Positions 55,118-63,868 of a stretch of DNA of 64,000 bases are shown here, piece by piece. Each line of letters opens with the position of its first letter. The stretch's first letter is position 1. The translations under genes were made by a program, and so were the position numbers. Location of the stretch: NCBI RefSeq assembly GCF_007828035.1, contig NZ_VITV01000009.1, positions 62,001-126,000 on the forward strand, read 5' to 3'. The stretch comes from Nitrospirillum amazonense (GTDB taxonomy: Bacteria; Pseudomonadota; Alphaproteobacteria; Azospirillales; Azospirillaceae). The notes under the pieces were generated by a model, which saw nothing but the letters and a program-made list of their open reading frames with translations, searched no databases and was not told the origin of the DNA.

Positions 55118-55573
55118 TCAAGCCGTGAGGAACAGGGCCCGTTCCTTCTGCCGGCGGGCGGCGAGCCCGGGCAAGGTCACCAACTGACCGTTCACATGGG
55201 CCTTGTCCCAGACCAGGAACTGGTCCGCGGCGTCGGCGTAATCGCCCTGGTTCAGCAGGCGCAGCAGCGTGGATTGGGTCAGGGCGCCGATACCCAGGTT
55301 GAACGCGAAATCTGTCAGCGCCGCGTACTGGTTGTCGGTCAGCGCCACCGTCACCGCCTGGCTCACGCCGTTCCCGGCCGTGGCCAAATCCTGGAGCAGC
55401 AGCTCCTGGGCCTGGGCTTCGGTAATGGTCATGCCCGGTGTGACGTCCGGGCCGGTGTGACCATAACCGATGGTCAGGCGCCCGGCGGGGCAAAGATAGG
55501 CGGTCAGTTCCAACCCCTCGGACTGTTCGGTCAAGGCGATACCCGCGGCATTCACGGTCCTGGTCATTCCCAC
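55118..55573 (-). CDS. GH24 lysozyme / endolysin-like muramidase
   Basis: 151 residues of the phage-type lysozyme family. The catalytic triad follows the E-8-D/C-5-T pattern: E19, C28 and T34 in SEGLELTAYLCPAGRLTIGYGHT. The family's later LTDNQYAALTDFAFNLGIGAL is also present. There is no signal peptide, so export would need a holin-like or SAR route, neither of which is visible. The GTG 55573 has GGGG five bases upstream; ATG 55567 is possible. No other phage gene is nearby, and it lies 137 bases before the O-acetylation operon on the same strand. Confidence 0.85.
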   Translation of the reverse strand: MGMTRTVNAAGIALTEQSEGLELTAYLCPAGRLTIGYGHTGPDVTPGMTITEAQAQELLLQDLATAGNGVSQAVTVALTDNQYAALTDFAFNLGIGALTQSTLLRLLNQGDYADAADQFLVWDKAHVNGQLVTLPGLAARRQKERALFLTA

Positions 55574-55769
55574 TCAATCCCCGCATCGAGAAGTACAATT
55601 CAGGCTTGCCCTTATAGCCCAGCCTTACACGTCACCCCACCGGAAAGCCGAGCCTGGGGGCGTCAATTTGCCTAAACGGTTGCAAATCTCCGCCTTTAGA
55701 CCGCCATCCTTTGGGCCCATTGGGGGGAGAGTATCGGTACCGTATTATCAGTCCCTTAAGGTCCCGCCG

Positions 55770-55790
55770 CCCCATCCGGCGCGGATGGGG
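55770..55790 (+). promoter_or_regulatory. Leader hairpin before the SH3 protein gene
   Basis: CCCCATCCG at 55770-55778 and CGGATGGGG at 55782-55790 form a perfect nine-base stem with a three-base loop, 42 bases before the ATG. It may stabilise the leader or stop transcription from upstream; no T-run follows. Confidence 0.5.
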
Positions 55791-55832
55791 TAACCCGGGG
55801 AAGTACCAGCCTTCAGAGAAAGGGCTCAAGCC

Positions 55833-56561
55833 ATGTTTCGTCCGCGCCTGCCCCGTTTTGTCCGAGCGCGCTTAGGCCGCGCCCATCTGGCCGCCGCGAT
55901 GTTCACCGCCCTGGTGGCCTTGCCCGTCGCGGCCAAGGCCGAATATGCCTACACCGCCAGCGGCACCATCCTGCGCGCCGGTCCGGGCGGCGGTTATCCG
56001 GCCATCGCCAGCCTGCCGCCCGGGGTATCGCTGAACGTCTACGGCTGCCTGGCCGGCTGGTCGTGGTGCGACGTCGACTTCCAGGGCTATCGCGGCTGGC
56101 TCTACGGCGGCAGCCTGATGTATCCCTACCAGGGCCAGCGCGTGTACCTGCCCCAGTATGGCGGCGTGATCGGCCTGCCCATCATCACCTTCTCGTTCAA
56201 CGACTACTGGGGCCGCTACTATCGTGACCGGCCGTGGTTCGCGGACCGGCACCGGTGGGAGCGCTTGCCCCCGCCCCGGCCCATCTACCACCCCGGCCAC
56301 GACTTCCGCCCCGGTCCGGGCCCAGGCCGGCCCGGCTGGGATCGATGGGACCATCATGACTACCGTCCTGGTCCCGGGCCCGGCCGCCCTGGCCCGGGAC
56401 CCGGCGACCATCACGACGGCCCCGGCCCTGGCCGCCCGGGTCCCGGTCCCGGCGGCGACCATCACGGCGGTCCCGGGGGCGGTCCGGGTGGCGACCACCA
56501 TGGGGGTCCTGGCGGCGATCACCGGGGGGGTGGCCACGACGACCACGGCCCGCACCACTGA
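55833..56561 (+). CDS. Exported SH3b-domain protein with His/Gly/Pro-rich tail
   Basis: 242 residues. A signal peptide (cleavage near VAAKA, residue 35) precedes an SH3b domain (about 37-95: GTILRAGPGGGYPAIASLPPG, GCLAGWSWCDVDFQGYRGWLYGG), then a conserved-looking GVIGLPIITFSFNDYWGRYYRDRPW segment. The last 95 residues are repeats of the types RPGPGPGRPG and GGDHHGGPGG with more than 15 His. Bacterial SH3b domains often bind cell-wall components; the tail could bind metal ions. AAAGGG lies ten bases before ATG 55833. Confidence 0.83.
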   Translation: MFRPRLPRFVRARLGRAHLAAAMFTALVALPVAAKAEYAYTASGTILRAGPGGGYPAIASLPPGVSLNVYGCLAGWSWCDVDFQGYRGWLYGGSLMYPYQGQRVYLPQYGGVIGLPIITFSFNDYWGRYYRDRPWFADRHRWERLPPPRPIYHPGHDFRPGPGPGRPGWDRWDHHDYRPGPGPGRPGPGPGDHHDGPGPGRPGPGPGGDHHGGPGGGPGGDHHGGPGGDHRGGGHDDHGPHH

Positions 56562-56580
56562 CACGTGCCTGTTCCCAATG

Positions 56581-56608
56581 AGGGCGGCCCTAACCGGGCC
56601 GCCCTTTT
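56581..56608 (+). terminator. Rho-independent terminator after the SH3 protein gene
   Basis: AGGGCGGCCC (56581-56590) and its exact complement at 56596-56605 form a ten-base GC-rich stem with a five-base loop, followed by TTT. It lies 20 bases after the stop codon. Confidence 0.88.
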
Positions 56609-56783
56609 CGCGTCCCTGTCGCAGCACCCCTGGGCCCGCACCTGGGCCCGCATACGAATTCTTGTTGTGGTCGGGCCCCCCTTCCGTGCCATGAAGGATG
56701 GGCTGGCTGGGCTTCGGCCAGCCGATAAAGCCCGCGCGACATCTTACAAGCGCAGGGAAATCAAGGGATAGGGAGGGGATTGC

Positions 56784-58370
56784 ATGGTGCCGGTTGCAGG
56801 CATGGCCTGGGTCGACTACGCCATCGTGGCGGTGTATCTCATCGGCATCGTGTCATTAGGGCTGTATCTGGCCCGCCGCCATTCCTCGACCGAGGATTTC
56901 TTCCTGGCGTCGCGCGGCACCACTTGGCCGGTCATCGGCCTGGCGCTGCTGGCCTCCAACATCTCGTCCACCACGCTGATCGGCTTGGCGGGTGCGGCCT
57001 ACGGCACCGGCATCTCGGTCTACAATTACGAATGGATGGCGGCGGCCGTCCTGGTGTTCTTCTGCGTGTTCTTCCTGCCCTTCCTGCTGCGGTCCAAGGT
57101 CTATACCCTGCCGGAGTTCCTGGAGCGGCGGTACAGCGGCCTGGCGCGCACCTATTTCTCAGGCCTGACCCTGTTCCTGAACCTGGTGGTCGACACGGCC
57201 AGCGCGCTCTACGGCGGTGCCTTGCTGTTCAAGCTGCTGCTGCCCGACGTGCCCTTGTGGGAGATCGTCATCGTGCTGGCCGTCTCGGCCGGCATCTACA
57301 CCATCGCCGGCGGCCTGCGCGCCGTGATCTATACCGAGACCATCCAGGCCGTGCTGCTGCTGACGGCCTCCTGCGTCATCGCCGTGCGCACCTTCCTGAA
57401 GGCCGGCGGCTGGGACGCGGTCATGGGGGCGGTGGACCCCGCCAAGCTGTCGCTGATCCGCCCTTTGAGCGACGCGGCCGTGCCCTGGCCCGGCCTGCTG
57501 ACGGGCGTGCCGCTGCTGGGCTTTTACTTCTGGTGCACCAACCAGTTCATGGTGCAGCGCGTGCTGTCGGCCAAGGATGAGAACCACGGCCGCTGGGGCA
57601 GCCTGTTCGCCGGCGCCCTGAAACTGCCGGTGCTGTTCCTGATGGTGCTGCCCGGCACCGCCGCCATCCTGCTGTACCCCAACCTGAAATCGCCGGACCT
57701 GGTGTTCCCCACCCTGCTATTCGGCCTGCTGCCTGCCGGCCTGGTGGGCCTGGCGGTGGCCGGCTTCATGTCGGCGCTGATGTCGTCCATCGCCTCCACC
57801 TTCAATTCGGCCTCCACCCTGTTCACCATGGACTTCGTGCGCCGCTGGCGGCCGGAGATGCAGGGCGCCGCCCTGGTCCGCGTGGGCCGGATGGCCACCC
57901 TGGTCATGGCCGTGGCCGCCATGGCCTGGGCACCGCAGATCGAGCACTTCGGATCGCTGTGGCAATACCTGCAGGTCATCATCGCCTATGCCGTGCCGCC
58001 GGTGATGGCGCTGTACCTGGTGGGCATCTTCTGGCGCCGGGCCAACGCCGCCGGGGCCGCCGCCTGCATCGCCGCCGGCGTCCTGGGCGGGGCGGCCCTG
58101 TTCGTGGCAAACACGGTGCTGGACGTGGTCAGCATCCACTTCCTGTACGTGGCACCCCTGCTGTTCGTGTTGTGCGCCATCGTGCTGGTGCTGGTCAGCC
58201 TGGCCACGGCGCCGGACGCGGCGGAAAAGTCGGCCGGCCTGGTCTGGACCCCCGCCTTCTTCCGGGAGGAAAGCGTGCGGCTGGCGCATGAGCCCTTCTG
58301 GCGCAACTACCGCGTCCTGGCCGGCCTGCTGCTGGCCGCCACCGCCGTCATCGTCTACACCTTCCGCTAA
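56784..58370 (+). CDS. Sodium:solute symporter, SGLT-like sugar transporter
   Basis: 528 residues, about 13-14 membrane helices of the SSS family. Family landmarks are STEDFFLASRGTTWPVIGLALLASNISSTTLIGLAG, the GGLRAVIYTETIQAVLLL segment, FYFWCTNQFMVQRVLSAKD and GFMSALMSSIASTFNSASTLFTMD, which contains the Na2-site serines. The resemblance is to the glucose/galactose branch, so glucose or a related sugar is the likely cargo. ATG 56784 has GGGAGGGG nine bases upstream. It precedes a LacI regulator and lies near a secreted glucoamylase, which supports sugar uptake. Confidence 0.9.
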   Translation: MVPVAGMAWVDYAIVAVYLIGIVSLGLYLARRHSSTEDFFLASRGTTWPVIGLALLASNISSTTLIGLAGAAYGTGISVYNYEWMAAAVLVFFCVFFLPFLLRSKVYTLPEFLERRYSGLARTYFSGLTLFLNLVVDTASALYGGALLFKLLLPDVPLWEIVIVLAVSAGIYTIAGGLRAVIYTETIQAVLLLTASCVIAVRTFLKAGGWDAVMGAVDPAKLSLIRPLSDAAVPWPGLLTGVPLLGFYFWCTNQFMVQRVLSAKDENHGRWGSLFAGALKLPVLFLMVLPGTAAILLYPNLKSPDLVFPTLLFGLLPAGLVGLAVAGFMSALMSSIASTFNSASTLFTMDFVRRWRPEMQGAALVRVGRMATLVMAVAAMAWAPQIEHFGSLWQYLQVIIAYAVPPVMALYLVGIFWRRANAAGAAACIAAGVLGGAALFVANTVLDVVSIHFLYVAPLLFVLCAIVLVLVSLATAPDAAEKSAGLVWTPAFFREESVRLAHEPFWRNYRVLAGLLLAATAVIVYTFR

Positions 58371-58525
58371 GGGCCCCGTCCATGGTTGATCCGCTGCGGG
58401 TGTTGCCGCCCGGCACCATCCGCCCTGACCTAATGGATCCCGAGCCGCGACGCGCATTGCGGGGACGCGGGACCGATTGCTATCATCCGCGCCCAGGGGA
58501 GCACCAAGAGGCCGGAAGCAAGGGG

Positions 58526-59554
58526 ATGCGGGTCAAGCGTCCGACATCGTTCGACATCGCCGAACTGGCCGGCGTGTCGCAGTCCACCGTGTCCCGCGCC
58601 CTGCGCAACGACGCGATGGTCAGCGAGGATACCCGCCAGCGCGTGGCCCAGGCGGCCCGCCTGCTGAACTATAAGGTCGACGTCAACGCCCGCAATCTGC
58701 GCTCGCAGAAGACCAACACCCTGGCCCTGCTGCTGTATGAAGACCCGGTAACCAGCCAGTCGCTGATCAACCCCTTCTTCCTGTCCATGCTGAGCAGCAT
58801 CACCAAGGCGTCGGCGCGGCGCGGCTATGACCTGCTGATCAGCTTCCAGCAATCCAGCGACGACTGGAGTGCGGACTACGCCGCGTCCAAGCGGGCCGAC
58901 GGCCTGATCTTCCTGGGCTATGGCGACTATCTGCGCTACGTCGACAAGATCAGCCGCCTGGATGAGGTCAGCACCGCCTTCGTCACCTGGGGCCCCGTGG
59001 TCCCGGGCCAGCCGGGTCACTTCATCGGGTCGGACAACATCCAGGGCGCCCGCGAGGGCGTGCGCCACCTGATCGCGCGCGGCCGCAAGCGCATCGCCTT
59101 CCTGGGCGACATTTCCGAGCATTGCCCCGAATTCCGCGACCGCTACACCGGCTATGTCGAGGCGCTGGGCGAAGCGGGCCTGCCGGTGATCGAAGCGCTG
59201 TACGCCGATGCCGCCGCCTCGGAGGAGGTCGGGCACCAGGCCATCCTGAACCTGATCGACCGCGAGGGACCCATCGACGCCGTGTTCGGCGCCTGCGACC
59301 TGCTGGCCATCGGCGCCATGAACGGCCTGCGCGAGCGATCCTTGCGCGTGCCCGAGGATGTGGCGGTGGTGGGCTTTGACGACATCGTCGCCGCCCCCTT
59401 CACTTCACCCCCCCTGACGACCATCCGCCAGGACACCGCCGCCGCCGGGGAACTGTTGGTGGAAAACCTGCTGCGCCTGATCGACGGCCGCCCCATCGAG
59501 ACGACGCAGATCACCACCAGCCTGGTGGTGCGGGGCAGCTGCGGCGGCGCCTGA
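58526..59554 (+). CDS. LacI-family transcriptional regulator
   Basis: 342 residues. The helix-turn-helix is FDIAELAGVSQSTVSRALRN at about 9-28, with the hinge helix near 50-60 (VNARNLRSQKTNTLAL), then a periplasmic-binding-protein-like sugar domain (LLYEDPVTSQSLINPFF, LIFLGYGDYL, GSDNIQGAREGVRHLI, VFGACDLLAIGAMNGL, VVGFDDIVAAPFTSPPLTTIRQD). ATG 58526 places the HTH at the usual position; the 48 codons upstream to 58382 are not LacI-like. It follows the symporter by 155 bases on the same strand and probably represses the symporter and/or glucoamylase until sugar is present. Confidence 0.9.
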   Translation: MRVKRPTSFDIAELAGVSQSTVSRALRNDAMVSEDTRQRVAQAARLLNYKVDVNARNLRSQKTNTLALLLYEDPVTSQSLINPFFLSMLSSITKASARRGYDLLISFQQSSDDWSADYAASKRADGLIFLGYGDYLRYVDKISRLDEVSTAFVTWGPVVPGQPGHFIGSDNIQGAREGVRHLIARGRKRIAFLGDISEHCPEFRDRYTGYVEALGEAGLPVIEALYADAAASEEVGHQAILNLIDREGPIDAVFGACDLLAIGAMNGLRERSLRVPEDVAVVGFDDIVAAPFTSPPLTTIRQDTAAAGELLVENLLRLIDGRPIETTQITTSLVVRGSCGGA

Positions 59555-59683
59555 CCCCCGTCGGGACGGCCGCCATACCCCCGGTTGTTGCCAACATCCT
59601 AGGCGTGCGGTATCCCCATGGTGGGGCCAGCAAGGGGGGACGTCGTTGGGGCGACCGGGCATACACCCCGATTGGAGTTGGAC

Positions 59684-60751
59684 GTGCTGCAACGACCCAG
59701 CCACGGGCGATCCCTGATTTCCATGATGATGGACTTGGCCGCGCCGGAGACCCGCGAGAGCGGTTTGGCGGAACTGGAGTCCACCGGCTACCTGACGCCG
59801 GTGCTGCGGCAGGTGTGGACGGTCGAACTGGCCCGGCCCAAATACGCCAACCGCTACCTCACCGGCATCGTCTCGCAGGAAAAGGTGCGCATCGAGAAGC
59901 TGTTGCGCCAAGTCGGCGGGGAGCTGACGGCGGTGAAGACACGCGCCGTCATCAACAATTTCAGCCAGGCCCTGCAGGTCTGCAAGCAGGAGCACCGCCT
60001 TGACCCTGACCGCATCCGGCGGTCGCGCATCCTGGACTTCGGCGCCGGCGTATGGTCGTCCCTGTCCGCCTCCATCATACTCTACGCCATCGGGTTCGAG
60101 CAGGCGGACGCGTTCGAGCCCTACCCCGTCAGCCCTGACATGGTGGCGGAGAGCGTCTTTCAGACCATCCGCTGGCTATATGACACGCCGGACGCTTTCG
60201 CCGTCTTCGGCGCCACGCCGGCGACGATGAAGCAGCGGGTAGCCGCCCTGGATTTTTCCGGCCTGGAGGAAAAGCTGGATGGCCTGAACGCCGGCGGCCC
60301 GCGCGTGATCGATTTCGGACCCGTCCGGCTGTTCAACAACACCGACATGATGGACAACGGGTATTACGACCTGGTGTGCAGCAATTCGGTGCTGGAGCAT
60401 GTGGAAGACATGCGCGGCGCCCTCGCGCGACAGCGGGAAATCCTGAAGGACGATGGCGCATGCGTGCACACGGTGGACTTCACCGATCACCGCGCCATCT
60501 CGGCCGACCGGGAGGACATCGAGCATTCCTTTCACATGTACTATGACGGCATCCTGGATGAGGTGAACGGCCTGCGCGCCGGCGACCTGGAATCCCTGTT
60601 CGTGCTGAGCGGCTTCCACGGCAGCGTCGTGCGGCTGATGGCGGCGCCCCACGGGTATATCGACCACACCCGCCTGCACCCCCGTTTCGCCCACTACTCC
60701 CCGGCGGACCTGGCGGCGGCGGTCAGCAGCTACGTGCTGACCAAAGCCTGA
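59684..60751 (+). CDS. Class I SAM-dependent methyltransferase-like protein
   Basis: About 355 residues. A Rossmann-type methyltransferase fold is centred on motif I RILDFGAGVWSSLSASI, an acidic end of strand 2 (ADAFEPYPVS), and YDLVCSNSVLEHVEDMRGALARQREILKDDGACVH, the post-II/III region typical of Methyltransf_11/23 families. The substrate is unknown; it may be a small molecule or lipid. The GTG at 59684 has GGAG six bases upstream; an ATG at 59618 lacks a ribosome site. It lies 129 bases after lacI and is convergent with the glucoamylase gene. Confidence 0.75.
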   Translation: MLQRPSHGRSLISMMMDLAAPETRESGLAELESTGYLTPVLRQVWTVELARPKYANRYLTGIVSQEKVRIEKLLRQVGGELTAVKTRAVINNFSQALQVCKQEHRLDPDRIRRSRILDFGAGVWSSLSASIILYAIGFEQADAFEPYPVSPDMVAESVFQTIRWLYDTPDAFAVFGATPATMKQRVAALDFSGLEEKLDGLNAGGPRVIDFGPVRLFNNTDMMDNGYYDLVCSNSVLEHVEDMRGALARQREILKDDGACVHTVDFTDHRAISADREDIEHSFHMYYDGILDEVNGLRAGDLESLFVLSGFHGSVVRLMAAPHGYIDHTRLHPRFAHYSPADLAAAVSSYVLTKA

Positions 60752-60801
60752 GGCTTCCCCATCGGCGGACGTGCCCGATCCTGCGGCGGCCCGCGCCGCT
60801 G

Positions 60802-60829
60802 ATCCCCGGAGCCCATCGGCCCCGGGGAT
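60802..60829. terminator. Hairpin between convergent methyltransferase and glucoamylase genes
   Basis: ATCCCCGG (60802-60809) and CCGGGGAT (60822-60829) form an eight-base perfect stem with a 12-base loop. Neither side has a clear T-run, so it is a possible bidirectional terminator or transcript-end hairpin. Confidence 0.5.
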
Positions 60830-60838
60830 TGCAGTCAC

Positions 60839-63220
60839 TCACGGCTTCGTCGCGTAGCGCACCGCCACGGGGGCGTAGAGGTCCCAGATCCCGCCGTCGT
60901 GCAGGGAGCGCAGCAGCTTCACATACTCCGCGTGCGCCCAGGCCAGAGGCGTCGCGCTATCGGTGCCGGCGCCGGCCTTGTAGCCGCGGCCGCCATCGCT
61001 ACCCACCCCGTCCCACACCTGTTCCGGGATCATCAGGCCCTGGTTGGCGAAGCGTTCCATGGCGCGGACGTAGGTGGTGCGTATGGCCTCCACCTCCGCC
61101 GGCTTGGCCCCGCCGGCCTTGGCCGCCGCCAGCGCCAGCTCGTAATGCCCGCGCTCACCCGTCAGCAGGGGCCAGACGCGGCCGCGCTGGGTGGGGGTCA
61201 TGCTGCCGCTGACGGCATAGTTGGCGCCGGTCGCCCGATCCTCGCCATAGCCGTCGTTGCCGTAGCGGCGCCAGCCGGGGTAGGCCGTGGCGTCGCCATC
61301 GAAGTGGAAAGTGTACTTGACGCGCAGGTTCTCCGGCAGCGTCTCGTCATCCAGCACCGCCAGGCTGGACTTGATGACGGGGTCGCTGGGCGCCCGCACG
61401 CCATAGCGCACCAGCTCCAGGAAGCCGCCGTCGACATAGGCATCCTCCGTCAGCGCCTGCTGCCCGTTCCGTACCGCCAGGGGCGTGTGGGCGTTGGGCT
61501 GGCCCGTGGGCGCGATGCGCAGGTAATACCCCGCCTTCGATCCTTTCGGCGCCAGCTGGCCGTTGGTGGTGACCGTCGCGGCCTCCAGCCCGGCGGAATA
61601 GGTGTCGGCGGCGGCGTAGTAGCGCTTTACCGCCGCCTCATCGCCCGCCTGGCCCGCCAGTTCGGCCGCCGCCGCCAGGCCGGCGATGACCGCCGCCGTG
61701 GTGGAGGGGGAGTTGCCGGCCTGCTCCTCCCAGCGTTCCTGCTGAGTCACGGGCGGGTGGATGGTGGCCTTGTTCCAGCCGATGCCGGCGGTACCGCCCT
61801 TGACCAGGAAGTCGGCGGCCGGCTTCACCATGCTGGTGTAGAGCGCGGTGGCCTCGGCGTCGCTGATGACGCCGTTGCGCCACAGGCGCCAGGCCAGCAT
61901 CAGCGGCATGGCCGTCTGGTCCAGCTGCACGCCCACCCATTCCGGCGTGCCGTCCACATGCGTCTTCTGCAGGAACCAGCCGCCGTCGCCATGGTTGCCG
62001 GGCGTCTTCGGTCCCACCTGGATGGTCTTCAGGTAGGCCAGCGCCGCCTTGGGCGTCTCGCTGTCGCCCAGGGCCAGCAGGGCCATGGCGCACTGGTAGA
62101 AGTCGCGCGGCCACACCGCCTTGTAGCCCGTCGCCGGCTTGTCCGCCTTCTGCGTGTCGCCCCAGGGCGCGGACAGCGACGCGATCAGCGCGCCAGGATG
62201 GGTCTTATCCTCCTGCGCCTTCAGCACCAGGGCACTGGCGTACAACAGCTTGCCGCCATCCATGGCGACCTTAGCCAGGTCCGGCAAGGGCGCCAGCTTG
62301 GCCTGGTATCCTTCCCAGCCGGCATCATACGCCGCCAGCACGGCGTCGTGCCCGCGCTTCAGCGTGGCCGTGGCGGCGGCGTCCGCCGCCTTGGCGCTGT
62401 CGCCGAAGCCGACGACGATGTCGAAGGTTGCTTCCCCCGTCACGGGCGCCAGGGCGCCCGCCAGGGCCACGTTGCCGGCCTTGTCGCCGGTGGTGGTGTA
62501 GCTGCCCTCCAGCTTGCCGGCCTTTTGCAACTGGGTCAGCCCGTCGGAAGCGCCGACGAAGCCCACGCTGGCGGTCTTGAAGCCCGGGGCGGCCTTCACC
62601 ACCAGATGGCGGTCGCCCTCATAGGCGTGCAGGGCGCCGTCGACCACATCGGCCTTGTCGCCGCCGCCGGTGCCGCCCATCTGCGGGTCCACCAGCAGAA
62701 AGGGGGTGACCGTACCGCCCTTGGCCCGCACCGTCACGCGCACCACCAGCGTGTCGGCGGCGGGGTCGGTGAAGACCTGTTTCTCGATCTCGTACTTGCC
62801 GTTCCTGGCCTTGTTTACGACCTTGTAGGCCAGCGAGCGGGGACGGCCGGCGGCATCGACATCCAGATAGCTGGTGGTGCTGTCGGTATCCTTGTCCTCC
62901 ACATCCAGGAAGCCGTCGCCCTGGATGGCGAGCTTCAGCTCGCGCAGCTGCACCTCATGGATCAGGCCGTACATCGTCTCCGTAACCACCCCCTTGGCCA
63001 GCGAGAACCAGACGCGCGACGGCACCGCCTTGCCCGCTTGCGCATCGTAGGCGTGATACGCTGTGCCGATGCCGGTCTTGCCCGCGTAGGCGCCCGTCGC
63101 CGCCTGCCCCGGCGCCCCCGGCGCCACGGCGGCGAAAGCGGCCCCCGTCATGCTTGAAGCCAGCAGCATCACCATCAGCGCGGCCGCCCGTTTCCGTCCC
63201 ATCGTCTTATTGTTCGTCAT
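60839..63220 (-). CDS. Exported GH15 glucoamylase / glucodextranase-type enzyme
   Basis: 793 residues. A signal peptide (MGRKRAAALMVMLLASSMTGAAFA, cleavage near residue 30) leads to an N-terminal beta-sandwich (about 35-300) and a C-terminal (alpha/alpha)6 barrel. Barrel motifs are TGYKAVWPRDFYQCAMALLALGD, WEEQAGNSPSTTAAVIAGLA with the general acid at E498/E499, and MIPEQVWDGVG with the general base E733. This layout matches bacterial glucan 1,4-alpha-glucosidases that release beta-glucose from starch or dextrin ends. ATG 63220 follows GGTGATGG. An SGLT-like symporter and LacI regulator 2.5-6 kb away likely complete glucose recovery. Confidence 0.92.
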   Translation of the reverse strand: MTNNKTMGRKRAAALMVMLLASSMTGAAFAAVAPGAPGQAATGAYAGKTGIGTAYHAYDAQAGKAVPSRVWFSLAKGVVTETMYGLIHEVQLRELKLAIQGDGFLDVEDKDTDSTTSYLDVDAAGRPRSLAYKVVNKARNGKYEIEKQVFTDPAADTLVVRVTVRAKGGTVTPFLLVDPQMGGTGGGDKADVVDGALHAYEGDRHLVVKAAPGFKTASVGFVGASDGLTQLQKAGKLEGSYTTTGDKAGNVALAGALAPVTGEATFDIVVGFGDSAKAADAAATATLKRGHDAVLAAYDAGWEGYQAKLAPLPDLAKVAMDGGKLLYASALVLKAQEDKTHPGALIASLSAPWGDTQKADKPATGYKAVWPRDFYQCAMALLALGDSETPKAALAYLKTIQVGPKTPGNHGDGGWFLQKTHVDGTPEWVGVQLDQTAMPLMLAWRLWRNGVISDAEATALYTSMVKPAADFLVKGGTAGIGWNKATIHPPVTQQERWEEQAGNSPSTTAAVIAGLAAAAELAGQAGDEAAVKRYYAAADTYSAGLEAATVTTNGQLAPKGSKAGYYLRIAPTGQPNAHTPLAVRNGQQALTEDAYVDGGFLELVRYGVRAPSDPVIKSSLAVLDDETLPENLRVKYTFHFDGDATAYPGWRRYGNDGYGEDRATGANYAVSGSMTPTQRGRVWPLLTGERGHYELALAAAKAGGAKPAEVEAIRTTYVRAMERFANQGLMIPEQVWDGVGSDGGRGYKAGAGTDSATPLAWAHAEYVKLLRSLHDGGIWDLYAPVAVRYATKP

Positions 63221-63338
63221 TCCATCACCAGGCTCAAAAGACAGCAGGCCCCACTGTCCCCCGCAGTGCACCGCACAAGGGCTTGAATACGTATGGGAGG
63301 CTGAAGACGGAAGGGAGAAATACGTATGTGGGATGCGG

Positions 63339-63596
63339 CTATCGCGACCAAGGCCAGCGCTGGCGCGGCATGCGCACTTTCGGCGGATGGGGATTGTTGA
63401 AGCCGCCGGGTAGATCGTCTTCCCATACGGCAAGTAGGCCGTTGAGGATGAAACCGACGACAACAAAAACGATCGCTAGCCACCAAGGCATTTTGAAGAC
63501 TTCGACGAGCAGCACAACCACGCTGAGGGCGATGGTTGCGAGGATGATCTTCGTTCGAAACAGAATGCGCCGCAGCTGCTTTTCCCTATCGTCCAT
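63339..63596 (-). CDS. Small two-TM membrane protein
   Basis: 85 residues: a charged start (MDDREKQLRR), two hydrophobic segments (about 15-33 and 38-60) and a Pro/Arg-rich C terminus with GGFNNPHPPKVRMPRQRWPW. The family is not recognised. ATG 63596 is preceded by GCGAAG. It sits 118 bases upstream of the glucoamylase gene on the same strand. Confidence 0.55.
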   Translation of the reverse strand: MDDREKQLRRILFRTKIILATIALSVVVLLVEVFKMPWWLAIVFVVVGFILNGLLAVWEDDLPGGFNNPHPPKVRMPRQRWPWSR

Positions 63597-63868
63597 CTTC
63601 GCCTGCCCCGCAGTTGGCCTTATTCTAATGCCAAAAGTGCCGGCGCCACCAGGCGACAGCGTCGCCCGGGCCGTAAGGAGCGGTTTATGGAAGATGGAAT
63701 CGTTATCCTGCGCTCCCATGCATCCACGGGGACCGCAAATGCCGCCACGGTAGCGACCGTCACGCTGCAAGTGCCGGCGCTTCAATATGACTTCGCTGAC
63801 CACCGTATTGATGGTCGGCCACATCAGGCTGGAGTAGCTACGCTCAAGGGCCCGAACCGGCGATATGC

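Noticed and set aside
55118-55573. GH24 lysozyme as part of a prophage remnant
   Set aside because: No holin, spanin, integrase, structural gene or att-like repeat was seen nearby, so only the single gene is annotated.
60899-63157. 752-codon plus-strand frame opposite the glucoamylase
   Set aside because: Composition is typical of reversed GC-rich coding DNA, and the opposite strand has a complete GH15 enzyme with catalytic residues.
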